Shown here: positions 1-9,690 of the stretch, piece by piece | Numbering within the stretch: position 1 is the first letter of the stretch | How the letters are laid out: every line of letters starts with the position of its first letter | NCBI GenBank assembly: GCA_010909725.1 | Contig: JAACMV010000023.1 | Coordinates: 124,001-188,000 of the forward strand | Source: Picochlorum sp. 'celeri' | Lineage: Eukaryota; Chlorophyta; Trebouxiophyceae | Direction of reading: 5' to 3' | DNA: 64,000 bases | The notes under the pieces: generated by a model | Seen by the model: the letters and a program-made list of their open reading frames with translations, nothing else | Told to the model about the DNA's origin: nothing | Databases searched by the model: none | Program-made: the position numbers and the translations under genes

Positions 1-2954
1 GAACGGGAGAGTATGACAGAGGTGTTTGTATGTCTGGGGATGTGGTGATTGCAGTCTGGTTCAATGATCACAAGTCGCGTTGGACGCCTCCTCGACTGGC
101 ATATGCTTTTCACGCATCATTTATGGCATGTGAAGAGGAGGGGCATGAAGGAAAGGTGCGACTTTTCGCAAGGCATTTGGATACACCGGATACGTCGATG
201 AGCTACCGAGATCTTGCGGAGAAGGAAGGATTTTGGATGGAGATGGAGTTTGAGAGCCTCAGGAGGACTGCTGGTGTGTCTTCCATAAGGGATGAGTGGG
301 TCGAGACCATGAGGCAGACTGGTGGTCATTTGAAATTGCGGGATGATCATATCCATAGTGACCCAATGAGACGTATCGTGGCTGAAATGAAGAGCGCTCA
401 TGGGCTTCAAAATGGTTCTGGTGACACCGATGTGCTTGTGGTTGAAGAGCATGAAACAGAAGAAGAAGGGATACCTCGTACTGATCCCGAGATGTTCAAC
501 GAATGGAATGACAAATGCCAACAAGCGCTGACGGATTTAAAGATGCATTTATCAGCAGCACGGGGGCTTTTTCCTGATGATGACGATGTGGTCAGAGAAG
601 AAGACACTATTGAGGAGCCCAGAGAGGAAATATCAGATGGAGCTGGGGATGAAAACATGCAGAATAGCTACGCAGAATCGCTTTCAGTAGATCAGGAAGG
701 ATGCAAGGTATCTGATGCATCATATGGAATATCTGGGTTTTCAACAGGGAGCAAGTCTCCACCGCCACCTCCTCCTCCTATGCCTGGTTCTAGTGGAGGA
801 AACAAATCTCCAGTGCCATCTCCACCACCCATGCCTGGTTCTTCAGCTGCAGGGAGCAAGTCTCCACCACCACCTCCTCCTATGCCTGGTTCTAGTGGAG
901 GAAACAAATCTCCAGTGCCATCTCCGCCACCCATGCCTGGTTCTTCAGCTGCAGGGAGCAAGTCTCCACCGCCACCTCCTCCTCCTATGCCTGGTTCTAG
1001 TGGAGGAAGCAAGTCTCCAGTGCCATCTCCACCACCCATGCCTGGTTCGAGTGGAGGAAGCAAGTCTCCAGTGCCATCTCCACCACCCATGCCTGGTTCT
1101 AGTGGAGGAAACAAATCTCCAGTGCCATCTCCGCCACCCATGCCTGGTTCTTCAGCAGCTGCAGGGAGCAAGTCTCCACCGCCACCTCCTCCTCCTATGC
1201 CTGGTTCGAGTGGAGGAAGCAAGTCTCCAGTGCCATCTCCACCACCCATGCCTGGTTCTTCAGCAGCTGCAGGGAGCAAGTCTCCACCGCCACCTCCTCC
1301 TCCTATGCCTGGTTCTAGTGGAGGAAACAAATCTCCAGTGCCATCTCCGCCACCCATGCCTGGTTCTTCAGCTGCAGGGAGCAAGTCTCCACCGCCACCT
1401 CCTCCTCCTATGCCTGGTTCTAGTGGAGGAAGCAAGTCTCCAGTGCCATCTCCACCACCCATGCCTGGTTCTTCAGCAGCTGCAGGGAGCAAATCTCCAC
1501 CACCACCTCCTCCGCCCCCACCAATGTCTGGATCAAAAGCAGACAGAACACCAGCAGAGACGGGCCCTGTTACAACTCCTGGAAAGCCCAAGCCACCTAC
1601 CCAAGGATTGCAGACACCTAAAAATGAGGGGCCAAAGTATCGTTCCATTTTTTGGAAAAAGAGTTTTCTGCGTGGAGGAACAGTATGGTCTGATATCAAT
1701 CCAGTTCTGGACTTGAATAAAGTAGAAATGGACTTTTTGCATGAGTTGTTTGCTGCCAGAGAAGCAAAGCAGAACACTCCTGTGTCGCAGTCAAAACCTG
1801 TGGCATCAACCCCAGAATTCCAAATTGTGCAAGATTTGACGAGAGCAAATAATATTTCCATCATGCTGAAATCCTTTGCTTTGTTTGGTTCGCCCTCGGA
1901 GATCAAAATAGCAATCCTGCAAGGCAGTGAGAAGCTGTCAGAAAGGCACCTGGAGCAGCTCAAACAGATGATTCCGAGACAGCAAGAGCTCGAAGCAATC
2001 AGTTGCTTCACGGGCACAGTATCTGATCTGCATCTTCCAGAGCAGTTTCTCGTGAGCATGGCAAGTATTCCAAGGCTCGAAAGAAAATTGAATGTTCTAA
2101 TGTTTCAGAAACAATTTCAGACCCTCATTGCTGGAGCCAACAAAGGAATGACTGCTCTTTCCCAGTCGTGCGAACGAATCAAACATTGCGAGAGACTCAA
2201 AATAATCCTATCAGCCATCCTAGCTGCAGGAAACATTCTAAATGCAAACACCATGCGAGGCGGAGCTTCTGCCATCAAGTTGGAGAGTATTCTCAAGCTG
2301 GCAGATGTCAAAGTCGTGAACAAATTCGACAAAGGAAAGCTCGTGGATGGAGTCCAGGTACCACCAGTGCAGACATTTTTGGACTTTGTTGCCTGGAAAG
2401 TCATGTGCTCGGATACAGACTTGGATGAGGATGGTATCAAACAGGCAGCCCATGAGGGATACCTTGCAAGAGATTTGGGAGTGTTGAGACAAGCGGTAGT
2501 CCTCATGGAATCAGATGTGAAGCAGAATATCGACTCATTAGAAAAAGGAATGAAGTTAGTACAAGACGAGATGAACTTGGAGGAAAATGCCGCATCCAGC
2601 GATAATGTTCCAAATAGACAGTCCTCATCCCAATCTACAGCCGATGCAGCTGCCAGCAGTGATGACATCCCAGACGCCAAAGCAGCGTCGCCTTTCCTCA
2701 CCATGGTCCAAGCATTTGTGAAACAAGCAGAAGAAGATATCGATCAGATCCGTGCTTCCGCCAAGAAGACCACTGCAGCCCAAGAAGATATTGTCTCCTG
2801 GATGGGAGAAACTGGCTCCCTCGATGCCCCAGAACTTTTGAGAGCAATACTCCACTTCTCCAGAGATTTTGATGCATCCTTCTCAAAGGTCTTCCGCATG
2901 CTTGGAATTGAAGGCGTCCGCGAGTGTCGCAGCACCAGGCAGGCAGAAGAGTAG
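1..2954 (+). CDS. Class II formin (PTEN C2-like remnant, FH1, FH2), 5' partial
   Basis: Actin-nucleating formin. The reading frame is open to the left edge, so the N-terminus is missing; the first in-frame ATG is at 30. The first ~55 residues (GDVVIAVWF..., then ...VRLFARHLD) look like the end of a PTEN-type C2 domain, the arrangement of plant class II formins. An acidic linker follows, then a proline-rich FH1 region (about residues 240–515 counted from position 30) built of repeated KSPPPPPPPMPGSS and KSPVPSPPPMPGSS blocks that should bind profilin–actin. The FH2 domain runs from about residue 534 (with IFWKK near its start) to ~940. Acts in the cytosol on actin filament assembly. FH1 and FH2 are clear; the C2 assignment is inferred from the remnant. 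Confidence 0.92.
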   Translation, partial: TGEYDRGVCMSGDVVIAVWFNDHKSRWTPPRLAYAFHASFMACEEEGHEGKVRLFARHLDTPDTSMSYRDLAEKEGFWMEMEFESLRRTAGVSSIRDEWVETMRQTGGHLKLRDDHIHSDPMRRIVAEMKSAHGLQNGSGDTDVLVVEEHETEEEGIPRTDPEMFNEWNDKCQQALTDLKMHLSAARGLFPDDDDVVREEDTIEEPREEISDGAGDENMQNSYAESLSVDQEGCKVSDASYGISGFSTGSKSPPPPPPPMPGSSGGNKSPVPSPPPMPGSSAAGSKSPPPPPPMPGSSGGNKSPVPSPPPMPGSSAAGSKSPPPPPPPMPGSSGGSKSPVPSPPPMPGSSGGSKSPVPSPPPMPGSSGGNKSPVPSPPPMPGSSAAAGSKSPPPPPPPMPGSSGGSKSPVPSPPPMPGSSAAAGSKSPPPPPPPMPGSSGGNKSPVPSPPPMPGSSAAGSKSPPPPPPPMPGSSGGSKSPVPSPPPMPGSSAAAGSKSPPPPPPPPPMSGSKADRTPAETGPVTTPGKPKPPTQGLQTPKNEGPKYRSIFWKKSFLRGGTVWSDINPVLDLNKVEMDFLHELFAAREAKQNTPVSQSKPVASTPEFQIVQDLTRANNISIMLKSFALFGSPSEIKIAILQGSEKLSERHLEQLKQMIPRQQELEAISCFTGTVSDLHLPEQFLVSMASIPRLERKLNVLMFQKQFQTLIAGANKGMTALSQSCERIKHCERLKIILSAILAAGNILNANTMRGGASAIKLESILKLADVKVVNKFDKGKLVDGVQVPPVQTFLDFVAWKVMCSDTDLDEDGIKQAAHEGYLARDLGVLRQAVVLMESDVKQNIDSLEKGMKLVQDEMNLEENAASSDNVPNRQSSSQSTADAAASSDDIPDAKAASPFLTMVQAFVKQAEEDIDQIRASAKKTTAAQEDIVSWMGETGSLDAPELLRAILHFSRDFDASFSKVFRMLGIEGVRECRSTRQAEE
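747..1530 (+). repeat. In-frame tandem repeat encoding the formin FH1 domain
   Basis: Roughly 50–57 nt subunits of two kinds alternate, one encoding a run of 6–7 prolines and one encoding PVPSPPP, each followed by MPGSS and a GGNK, GGSK or AAGS spacer. Copies are nearly identical in DNA, which indicates recent expansion or gene conversion. All copies keep the formin frame. The repeat also leaves the other frames open on both strands, giving long but meaningless shadow frames. Confidence 0.9.
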
Positions 2955-3219
2955 AGGTACCCTCCTACAACTCCTCTGGACAAGGAAGAGAACTGGTGCG
3001 CATCCCGTGGCGGCTCCATTCCGACCGGCCCTTCCAAGCAACCCTCTGCCGAGATGCTATCCTGCCTCCCACCACCACCATCAGGATAGATGTTGGGCGA
3101 GATCCAATAATTAGCATCTACAATAGTGTAAAAATTCTAGGACAACATCCGAACGACCCTGTCCTAATCAGAGACACCGTCGTCTTTTCAGCAGCCGTAC
3201 GCAGGGAACACCACATACA

Positions 3220-3981
3220 ATGAAGGTGCTCGCAAGCAGACAATCTGTGGCAATGCCCCAGAGAATGGGTATGATTTCTTCAAAGAAGTCATTAGAATCT
3301 GGATTCATGACTGGACATGCTCCAGGATTCAAGGGAATGCAGCTCAGACAGACAGTCCACCAGGTAGCCTCCTGCCGCAACGTCACCGTCATGGCCGCAA
3401 AAGGTATGCAGCATAGCACATTGTACTATATTGGATATACAAATACAATTCATAGAATCTCCTTGCCCATGGATGCCTAGGGTCGAGCAATCGAGCCGGC
3501 TCGAAGCATCTCAATGAAATGTGCTACAACTCACAGTTCTCTGACGATGAATTCGACATGACGTGCAGTATCTGGATATATCAAACTTGCCATTCCAGCA
3601 GGAAAGGCCAACCCATCTCCACCAATCGGTCCAGCCTTGGGAGCACAGGGAGTAAACATTATGGCCTTTTGCAAAGAATACAACGCTGCCACACAGGATA
3701 AAATTGGCACCATCATTCCTGTCGAAATCACAGTATACGAGGATAGAAGCTTTACTTTTGTTCTGAAAACACCACCAGCATCTGTCTTGTTGAAACAGGC
3801 TGCTGGCGTAGACAAAGGATCTGGCACACCAAACTCTGCCAAGGTTGGATCAGTGACACAGGATCAGCTCAGGGAGATTGCCACCACCAAGCTTCCAGAT
3901 CTCAACTGTACTGATATCGACGCAGCCATGAAAATTGTAGAGGGAACAGCCAAGAACATGGGAATTACGGTCGACGCATAA
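3220..3981 (+). CDS. rpl11: Plastid ribosomal protein uL11 (L11), two exons
   Basis: Bacterial-type large-subunit protein L11, which binds the GTPase-associated centre of 23S rRNA. Exon 1 is 3220–3403, a 165-nt GT–AG intron (3404–3568) follows, and exon 2 is 3569–3981; the join is in phase and gives 197 residues. The first ~57 residues are Ser/Arg/Lys-rich with few acidic residues, ending ...[10 protein letters not shown], as expected of a plastid transit peptide. The mature part starts [19 protein letters not shown], continues [20 protein letters not shown] (the L11 signature region) and ends in the C-terminal RNA-binding domain (...[20 protein letters not shown]). A TGTAA poly(A)-type motif lies at 4018–4022. 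Plastid rather than mitochondrial targeting is inferred from the presequence. Confidence 0.9.
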
Positions 3982-4182
3982 CCATAATAGTACAGTATTC
4001 TATTTCTTTTCACCAGATGTAAATAAGTCATTATTATTACATGTGGAATACATGTCACATCCGCATTCCATGAATTTTTTAATTAATGATAACTACATTG
4101 TGCCATGATAGGAGGAGGAAAAAGAAAATGTTGAGGGCGTGATCTTCCATTCGAAAATCTGGCCAAGAAGAGAATCAGCAAT

Positions 4183-5346
4183 ATGCGACGCAAGGACGAT
4201 TCTGATGTGATATCACAGATAAAAAGTACATTGTCAGGACCATGGAGCGCCAGCAGTGTCGCGGGCATGCTCACAGTGGAGTCGATAGGCAAGCTTGTAG
4301 AGTCTGGAAAACAGTGGGACGCCATGGACCCTTTAGTGAAAGCGAGGCTGCTTATAGCCCCCTTATTCATGAGAAAATCAGATTTAGATGCGATTCGTGA
4401 TGAACTGAGGAAGATTCAGCAGATGGCCAAGTTGGATACAAACGAATGGGTGTCCATGCTTGCAATTGCAGTTGACGGGTATGATGGTCGCATTCATACC
4501 GACAAGGTGCTGGAGAGTATACCCATAGTTAAGGACACTCTCGATGAGGTGATTGAATTGGCTGGATCGATCGATCCCATGGCGTATAGGCCATTGGAGG
4601 AGGAATACTTGACAGACAGCATCTTGTCAGACATGGGTGCGCCTGTGCGTGGTTCAATCGAACGAGAGGGTGATGATACTGGCCATACGCATTTCAAGGT
4701 AAGAGATCCAAAAGATGTGGTTGGTACAGAGATGCCAGCGCAGCATTCAAAGCCACCACTGGGGAGCAATGGGTTTGACAGGAAGCGAGATAGAGGTGCT
4801 GGGCTGGTTCCCATGGATTCTAAAAAGCTCAAGTCGTCTTCTTTGTTTATCAATCCAAAGTCAAAGCCTCTGAGTAGGCAGTTGCAATCAAAGCAGCCGG
4901 TGCAACAGCACCAAAAGAAGAAGAAGGCTGCAGTGCTTGACATTACTGCCATACAGCAGGCACGAGCGGTGAACGAGCAGCGTCGGAAAGATTTGGAGAT
5001 ACAAAAGGAGAAGGAGAAAGAAAGGCAGGCGAAAGAGCGGGCGGACAATGCATTGGCTGAGAAACAGGCAAAGGAAGAGAGAAAAAGAATGATGAAGGAG
5101 GCAGAGAAGAAGAAAAAGGAGATGCAGAAACAAAAGGCAAAGGAGGAGCGAGCCAGGGTAGCAGAAGAAGCAAAGGCTGCGAAAAAGAAGGAGGCGTTAG
5201 AGAAGAAGAAGAAAAAGCCGACGGTGGAGCCAGTGGACCCAAGAGATGTTCGGGCTGCCTTGGAAAGAGCAGGGATCAGGGCTGATATTCGTTCAGTACA
5301 TGAAATTCAAAACCCTGACCTTCGATCTGACCAAATGCATAAATAA
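4183..5346 (+). CDS. NELF-A-like transcription elongation regulator
   Basis: 387 residues, single exon. Residues ~20–160 match the order of conserved elements in the N-terminal domain of metazoan NELF-A: GPWSASSVAGMLTVESI (human counterpart begins LWAPPSIASLLT), VKARLLIAPLF, a helix ending ALD/KLD followed by EWVSML, IVKDTLDEVIELA and PLEEEYLTDSIL (human PLECQYLNKNAL). A further short match is AAVLDITAI near residue 250 (human VKLLDISEL). The C-terminal third (255–345) is a very Lys/Glu/Arg-rich predicted coiled coil. NELF-A is a subunit of the negative elongation factor that pauses RNA polymerase II near promoters in animals; the long unstructured tail of the animal protein is not seen here. 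Function is inferred from the N-terminal resemblance, recalled without a database search. Confidence 0.62.
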   Translation: MRRKDDSDVISQIKSTLSGPWSASSVAGMLTVESIGKLVESGKQWDAMDPLVKARLLIAPLFMRKSDLDAIRDELRKIQQMAKLDTNEWVSMLAIAVDGYDGRIHTDKVLESIPIVKDTLDEVIELAGSIDPMAYRPLEEEYLTDSILSDMGAPVRGSIEREGDDTGHTHFKVRDPKDVVGTEMPAQHSKPPLGSNGFDRKRDRGAGLVPMDSKKLKSSSLFINPKSKPLSRQLQSKQPVQQHQKKKKAAVLDITAIQQARAVNEQRRKDLEIQKEKEKERQAKERADNALAEKQAKEERKRMMKEAEKKKKEMQKQKAKEERARVAEEAKAAKKKEALEKKKKKPTVEPVDPRDVRAALERAGIRADIRSVHEIQNPDLRSDQMHK

Positions 5347-5420
5347 ATGAATAAATTATGTACAATTGTGATACGTATTGATGGATGCGTGCTTGAATCT
5401 GTGTGCTGTGTCACTTGAAC

Positions 5421-6926
5421 ATGTCGAGAGCACTGGAGACTGTCCGTCATGCCGCAACACGAGCGTTGTATCGCTATGTCGGTCATCGCAGGTGTTTTGG
5501 AACATTCGAGAGAGGAAATTTCAAAGTACTGGATGAAAAGGATGTCTCTTATTTCAAACAACTGCTGGGAGCTGGCAGTGTTGTCTACCAAAATGCATTC
5601 GATTTGGAGGCGTATAACAGAGATTGGTTGGGAAAATACCGAGGAAATAGTAGCCTTGTGTTGAAACCAAAGTCTACGCATGAGGTTTCTCATGTTCTAC
5701 GCTATTGTTATGAACACAGCATTGCGCTAGCACCTCAAGGTGGGAATACAGGTTTGGTAGGTGGAAGTGTTCCTGTCTTTGACGAGGTTGTCCTGTCCAT
5801 GTCGAGAATGAATACTATTCATGCATTTGATGAGATCTCTGGCGTCGTGGAATGTGATGCGGGATGCGTGTTGGAAGATATTGATCAGTTTTTGCTCCAA
5901 AAAGGATATACTGTTCCCCTCGACTTGGGTGCCAAAGGGTCTTGTCAAATAGGCGGAAATGTTGCAACGAATGCTGGAGGATTGAGATTTTTACGATATG
6001 GTAGCTTGCATGGCTCGGTGCTGGGGCTTGAAGTAGTATTACCGAACGGTGAGGTGCTGGACCAGAATACCTCTGTGAGGAAGGACAACACTGGATATGA
6101 TCTGAAGCAGCTCTTTATTGGTTCGGAGGGAACGCTTGGTGTTATCACCAAAGTTGCTCTCATGTGTCCTCAAGAGCCGAAATCAATTCACCTGTGTTAT
6201 TTGGCATGTCCAACATTTTCCTTGGTGACTGAGGTATTGAAGTTGGCAAAGAAGGAATTGGGTGAGATATTGGCAGCATTTGAATATCTCGACCAGGAGT
6301 CTGTAGATATTGCCGTAGATACGCTGTCTTTACGGAATCCTCTGGGTAAAAATGATGAACGAATGTATTATATTGTATTAGAAACGCGTGGGAGTCACCA
6401 TGGTCATGATACAGAAAAGGTGGAACAGTTTCTGGAATTGTGCATGAGCAAAGGGGTTGTGTCTGATGGGACGATTGCGCAGGATGCAACGCAGTCGAAA
6501 GCGATATGGGAATTGCGAGAGAGTGTGACTGAGGCATTGCGGGTGAAAGGAGCCACCTACAAGTACGATGTCTCGGTTCCAATTTATCAGATGGATGCCG
6601 TGGTGCAGGAGACAAGGGAGCGATTGAGAAACCAGCCTGATTGCCTGGTTGTCGGGTATGGGCATGTCGCTGACAATAATCTCCATCTGAATATATCCGT
6701 CCCAAAGTATTCTGACGCAATTCGTGACATGTTAGAACCGTGGATTTATACCAAGGTCACATCATTAGGAGGGAGCATATCTGCCGAGCATGGCATCGGG
6801 CAGATGAAATCTGCTGCATTGGCACGAACAAAGCCAAAAAATGCATTACATCTAATGCGAGATCTCAAGAAAACAATAGATCCTAAGGGAATAATGAATC
6901 CGTACAAGATATTTACTACGTTATGA
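5421..6926 (+). CDS. D2HGDH: D-2-hydroxyglutarate dehydrogenase (FAD-dependent), mitochondrial
   Basis: FAD enzyme oxidising D-2-hydroxyglutarate to 2-oxoglutarate and passing electrons to the respiratory chain through ETF. From ATG 5421 it has 501 residues. The first ~30 residues (MSRALETVRHAATRALYRYV) look like a mitochondrial presequence. The FAD-binding domain (about 75–250) has APQGGNTGLVGGSVP, the GGNVATNAGG segment and LFIGSEGTLGVITKVAL. The C-terminal substrate domain includes YGHVADNNLHLN and ends with GSISAEHGIGQMK and DPKGIMNPYKI, all usual in this subfamily. Only 6 nt separate its stop from that of the opposite-strand ORP gene, and its TGTAA motif (6975–6979) lies inside that gene. 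D-lactate dehydrogenase of the same family is the alternative; overall pattern favours D2HGDH. Confidence 0.88.
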   Translation: MSRALETVRHAATRALYRYVGHRRCFGTFERGNFKVLDEKDVSYFKQLLGAGSVVYQNAFDLEAYNRDWLGKYRGNSSLVLKPKSTHEVSHVLRYCYEHSIALAPQGGNTGLVGGSVPVFDEVVLSMSRMNTIHAFDEISGVVECDAGCVLEDIDQFLLQKGYTVPLDLGAKGSCQIGGNVATNAGGLRFLRYGSLHGSVLGLEVVLPNGEVLDQNTSVRKDNTGYDLKQLFIGSEGTLGVITKVALMCPQEPKSIHLCYLACPTFSLVTEVLKLAKKELGEILAAFEYLDQESVDIAVDTLSLRNPLGKNDERMYYIVLETRGSHHGHDTEKVEQFLELCMSKGVVSDGTIAQDATQSKAIWELRESVTEALRVKGATYKYDVSVPIYQMDAVVQETRERLRNQPDCLVVGYGHVADNNLHLNISVPKYSDAIRDMLEPWIYTKVTSLGGSISAEHGIGQMKSAALARTKPKNALHLMRDLKKTIDPKGIMNPYKIFTTL

Positions 6927-6932
6927 ATACAC

Positions 6933-9547
6933 TCATGTCTGTTGGACAAGTGGTCCGAATATATCTCTGCAATTTGTAAATGTACCCTTTTCTCTCTCCG
7001 GCCAATATTCACCATTGAACTCGAACGACAACTCCCTTGATGAAATATGCCGCTTTGAAGAGCTTCTCCTCGAAAAGTCGACTTCTTCGAAATTGATAGA
7101 AAACCACCTGGGCTTTAATGGAATGCCTTCATCCGCAGCCTTGCGTGCTGCCCGCTGTTTGTGCTCCAATCTCTGCTTCTCTGCATTAGCTTCCTCCCAC
7201 ATACCACGCTCTGTGAAAGATTGATCAGGGCGTAATCTACTATCTGTAGGTGCCAATTTTTCTCGGAGCCCTGGAGTAATTTCATTCAATTGAATTGCAA
7301 ATGAAGTGAGATTGTACCTTGTGGGGTTCTCTGGAGGAGGGTTCTTCTTCCACAGCAATTGTCTCTTGTTAGGACCCCACAGTACATGCACTTTACTATC
7401 CCAATGGCCCGATAGTTGTGGATATTCTAGTTTTTGCCCACGAGATTCGACAAATCCTTCAACTTGGCGGGGAACTCTGTCAAAAAGCATGCCTGTTTCT
7501 TTGAATCGAATCTTCATCACCATGTCTGAGTTCGTATTGTGAATCTTCATAATGCCACCATGGTCGACATAAATTTTACCCAAAATCAAGTTGTTAATAC
7601 TGGTCGTCACCTTGTTCCAAAAGTATTGATCCCCATCATCAAAATCCAACCTGAGAACGCCCTCTGGCTTGAGCTCTATAGATCTCCCCCAGAATTTGCT
7701 CTTCACCTCGGCATCTCCTTGGTATGTCCACCCCCTTCCTTCTGCATACGCAGCTATAATGGTTGGGTGGTGGCTAACCTTTTCTGATATAAATCGAAAT
7801 CCTTTCTCGACACTAACCAATTCATACGTCTCCCCCAGCAGTGGATTGAATGGCTTTGATGTCCTTCCAACTGTGGAGGAGTACGGGCTAATTGCAAAAG
7901 CTGCCACTCGCACAATTCTCTCCAAGGATCCTTTGGGATACATGTAGGCTTCGTCCAAAAGCTCACTGTATTCCAGATCCTCAGCAGTCTTCTCTAGTGC
8001 AGATAGAGGCTCGTTAAAATACACTGGCAAGCACACCCTCGTCAAATCCTTCCCCACCATTTCTTTAATCAAAGACCAAAGAGAAACACTCCTCTCTTGC
8101 TGCTTTGGAAGGGGCAGGGCTGCCCTACGCTGAGGAGCCTCTCCCTCTTGAAGCATCCAGGCAGGGGTGGGCAACTCCTTCTTTGCTGCATCAATGCCAT
8201 GCTCTTTTCCGCCGTCGTCCCATTTCTCACTCTTTGTTGGAGACTCCATCAACGTGGGCTGCCGCTCAAGACCGTCATCATTCAAGCTACATACTGCATC
8301 AAACTCTGCCAAATCACCCAAACTAGTGTGCCTGCTATGATAATGCTCATGCGCATCGACAAACGTCTCACACTCGAAAAACTCTTCATCAGATGACATT
8401 TGAGGCTCCATATTCCGCGCTGATTCCTCTCGCATATCCATAGTTTCGTCATCCTCCTCTCCATACGATGATTCCTGTGGCGACTCATTCCCTCGAGCTT
8501 GTTCAGTCATCAATCTCCCTTCCACAGCTGCATTCGTTTCCAACTGCCTTTTCTCATTTTCCAACCGATACACAATATCCAACAACGTCTTTCGCTTGGA
8601 AAATTCCGAATCAGCCAAATCATGATATCTCGTATGCATATCAGTCACCAGTCCCACCACATATGTTATCAAAGACTGCGAGCCTCCCAACTCTTCAAGC
8701 TTTTCCCGTATATGTTCCGTCTGAGACTTGAAATGATCCTTGGAATGAACCGTCGAATGCTCATCAATACGAGACATCTGACGCTTCTCCAAATCCATCT
8801 TGGCTTCCTGTATCGCATCAATCCACACCCACCTATCATCCTGGGTCTCGCTGCGAAGTTCCAACACACTCGTCCCACTATCAACATAAAATTTGGTCAC
8901 ATCCGCCTTCGACTCCCTCACCTGGCACACCTGCACGTGCATCTCTGCCTTTGGCTTCAACCCTTCCCCAGCCACACCATGACCATTCATCCTCTGCTGC
9001 TCCTTCTCCAACACACCAATCTGAACCCCCACAAGCACAACATCCCCTTGACTCCTTAACCGATCCAAGACATCAACCACAGCCACCCTATTCGGCCCAT
9101 ACACTTGATAATACTTCAACACCCCTTGTTGCAACACAAACAGCCTGGGCCTCCATCCAGCAGCAAGATTCACATACTTTTGCAATACACCAACAATGAT
9201 CTGTATACCAAAATCAGATGCGTATGTATCAGTATTCGACGTATACCCCCATCCTGGAGGATGAGATGAGTTGGCTGGGATGCGACCAATCCTTCTCCGA
9301 TAATATCGTACCTTATTCTGCTGCCTAGTATATCCTATAGTACTCAATCTGGTATTCTGAGAGGCATTCATGGCCTTTTCTTTGACGAGAGACGTGACCA
9401 AATACCAGGAAGATGACTCGTCGTTCCGAGAGAAACCCAACGACAATGGAGGCCTATTCTGCACTATAATACATAGTATCGAATCAAATATGGCTTACAG
9501 GATTTGGCTATGAATATAGAGTATTCGGAAGACGTCTCAACCGCCAT
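6933..9547 (-). CDS. Oxysterol-binding-protein-related protein (PH + ORD)
   Basis: Lipid-transfer protein of membrane contact sites. A PH domain starts at VGVLQKYVNLAAGWRPRLFV (about residue 90); a linker rich in Glu/Ser follows; the C-terminal ligand-binding ORD (about 495–850) carries the family signature EKVSHHP and a GETYEL segment. This is the plant ORP1/2 layout. The long frame is open from 6933 to a GTG at 9464, so the true start lies elsewhere. The best model adds a small first exon from ATG 9547 (MAVETSSEYSIFIAKS) to 9499, then a 35-nt intron 9464–9498 (GTAAGC...TTATAG) joining in phase, giving 859 residues; ATG 9371 within the main exon is the fallback. The domain call is firm, the 5' end is not. 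Confidence 0.88.
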
Positions 9548-9690
9548 CAACCTTGACCAAGATCTCCATGAAGAAGAAGAGTTCTTCTAACAAGAATGTA
9601 TCAGATTGTTCTTACACGTCTTGATTTGATTCGATTCGATTATATAGTATACCATTCGTTGTCGTCGTCATAGATTTTGTTTCCATGTTC

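Noticed and set aside
747..1530. Regularly spaced repeats that could suggest a CRISPR array
   Set aside because: Repeats are in-frame protein-coding, without unique spacers, and the DNA is eukaryotic.
692..2059. 455-codon minus-strand open frame and a 333-codon plus frame over the formin repeat
   Set aside because: They arise from the tandem FH1 repeat, whose composition removes stops in other frames; Gly-rich or His/Leu-rich translation with no family match.
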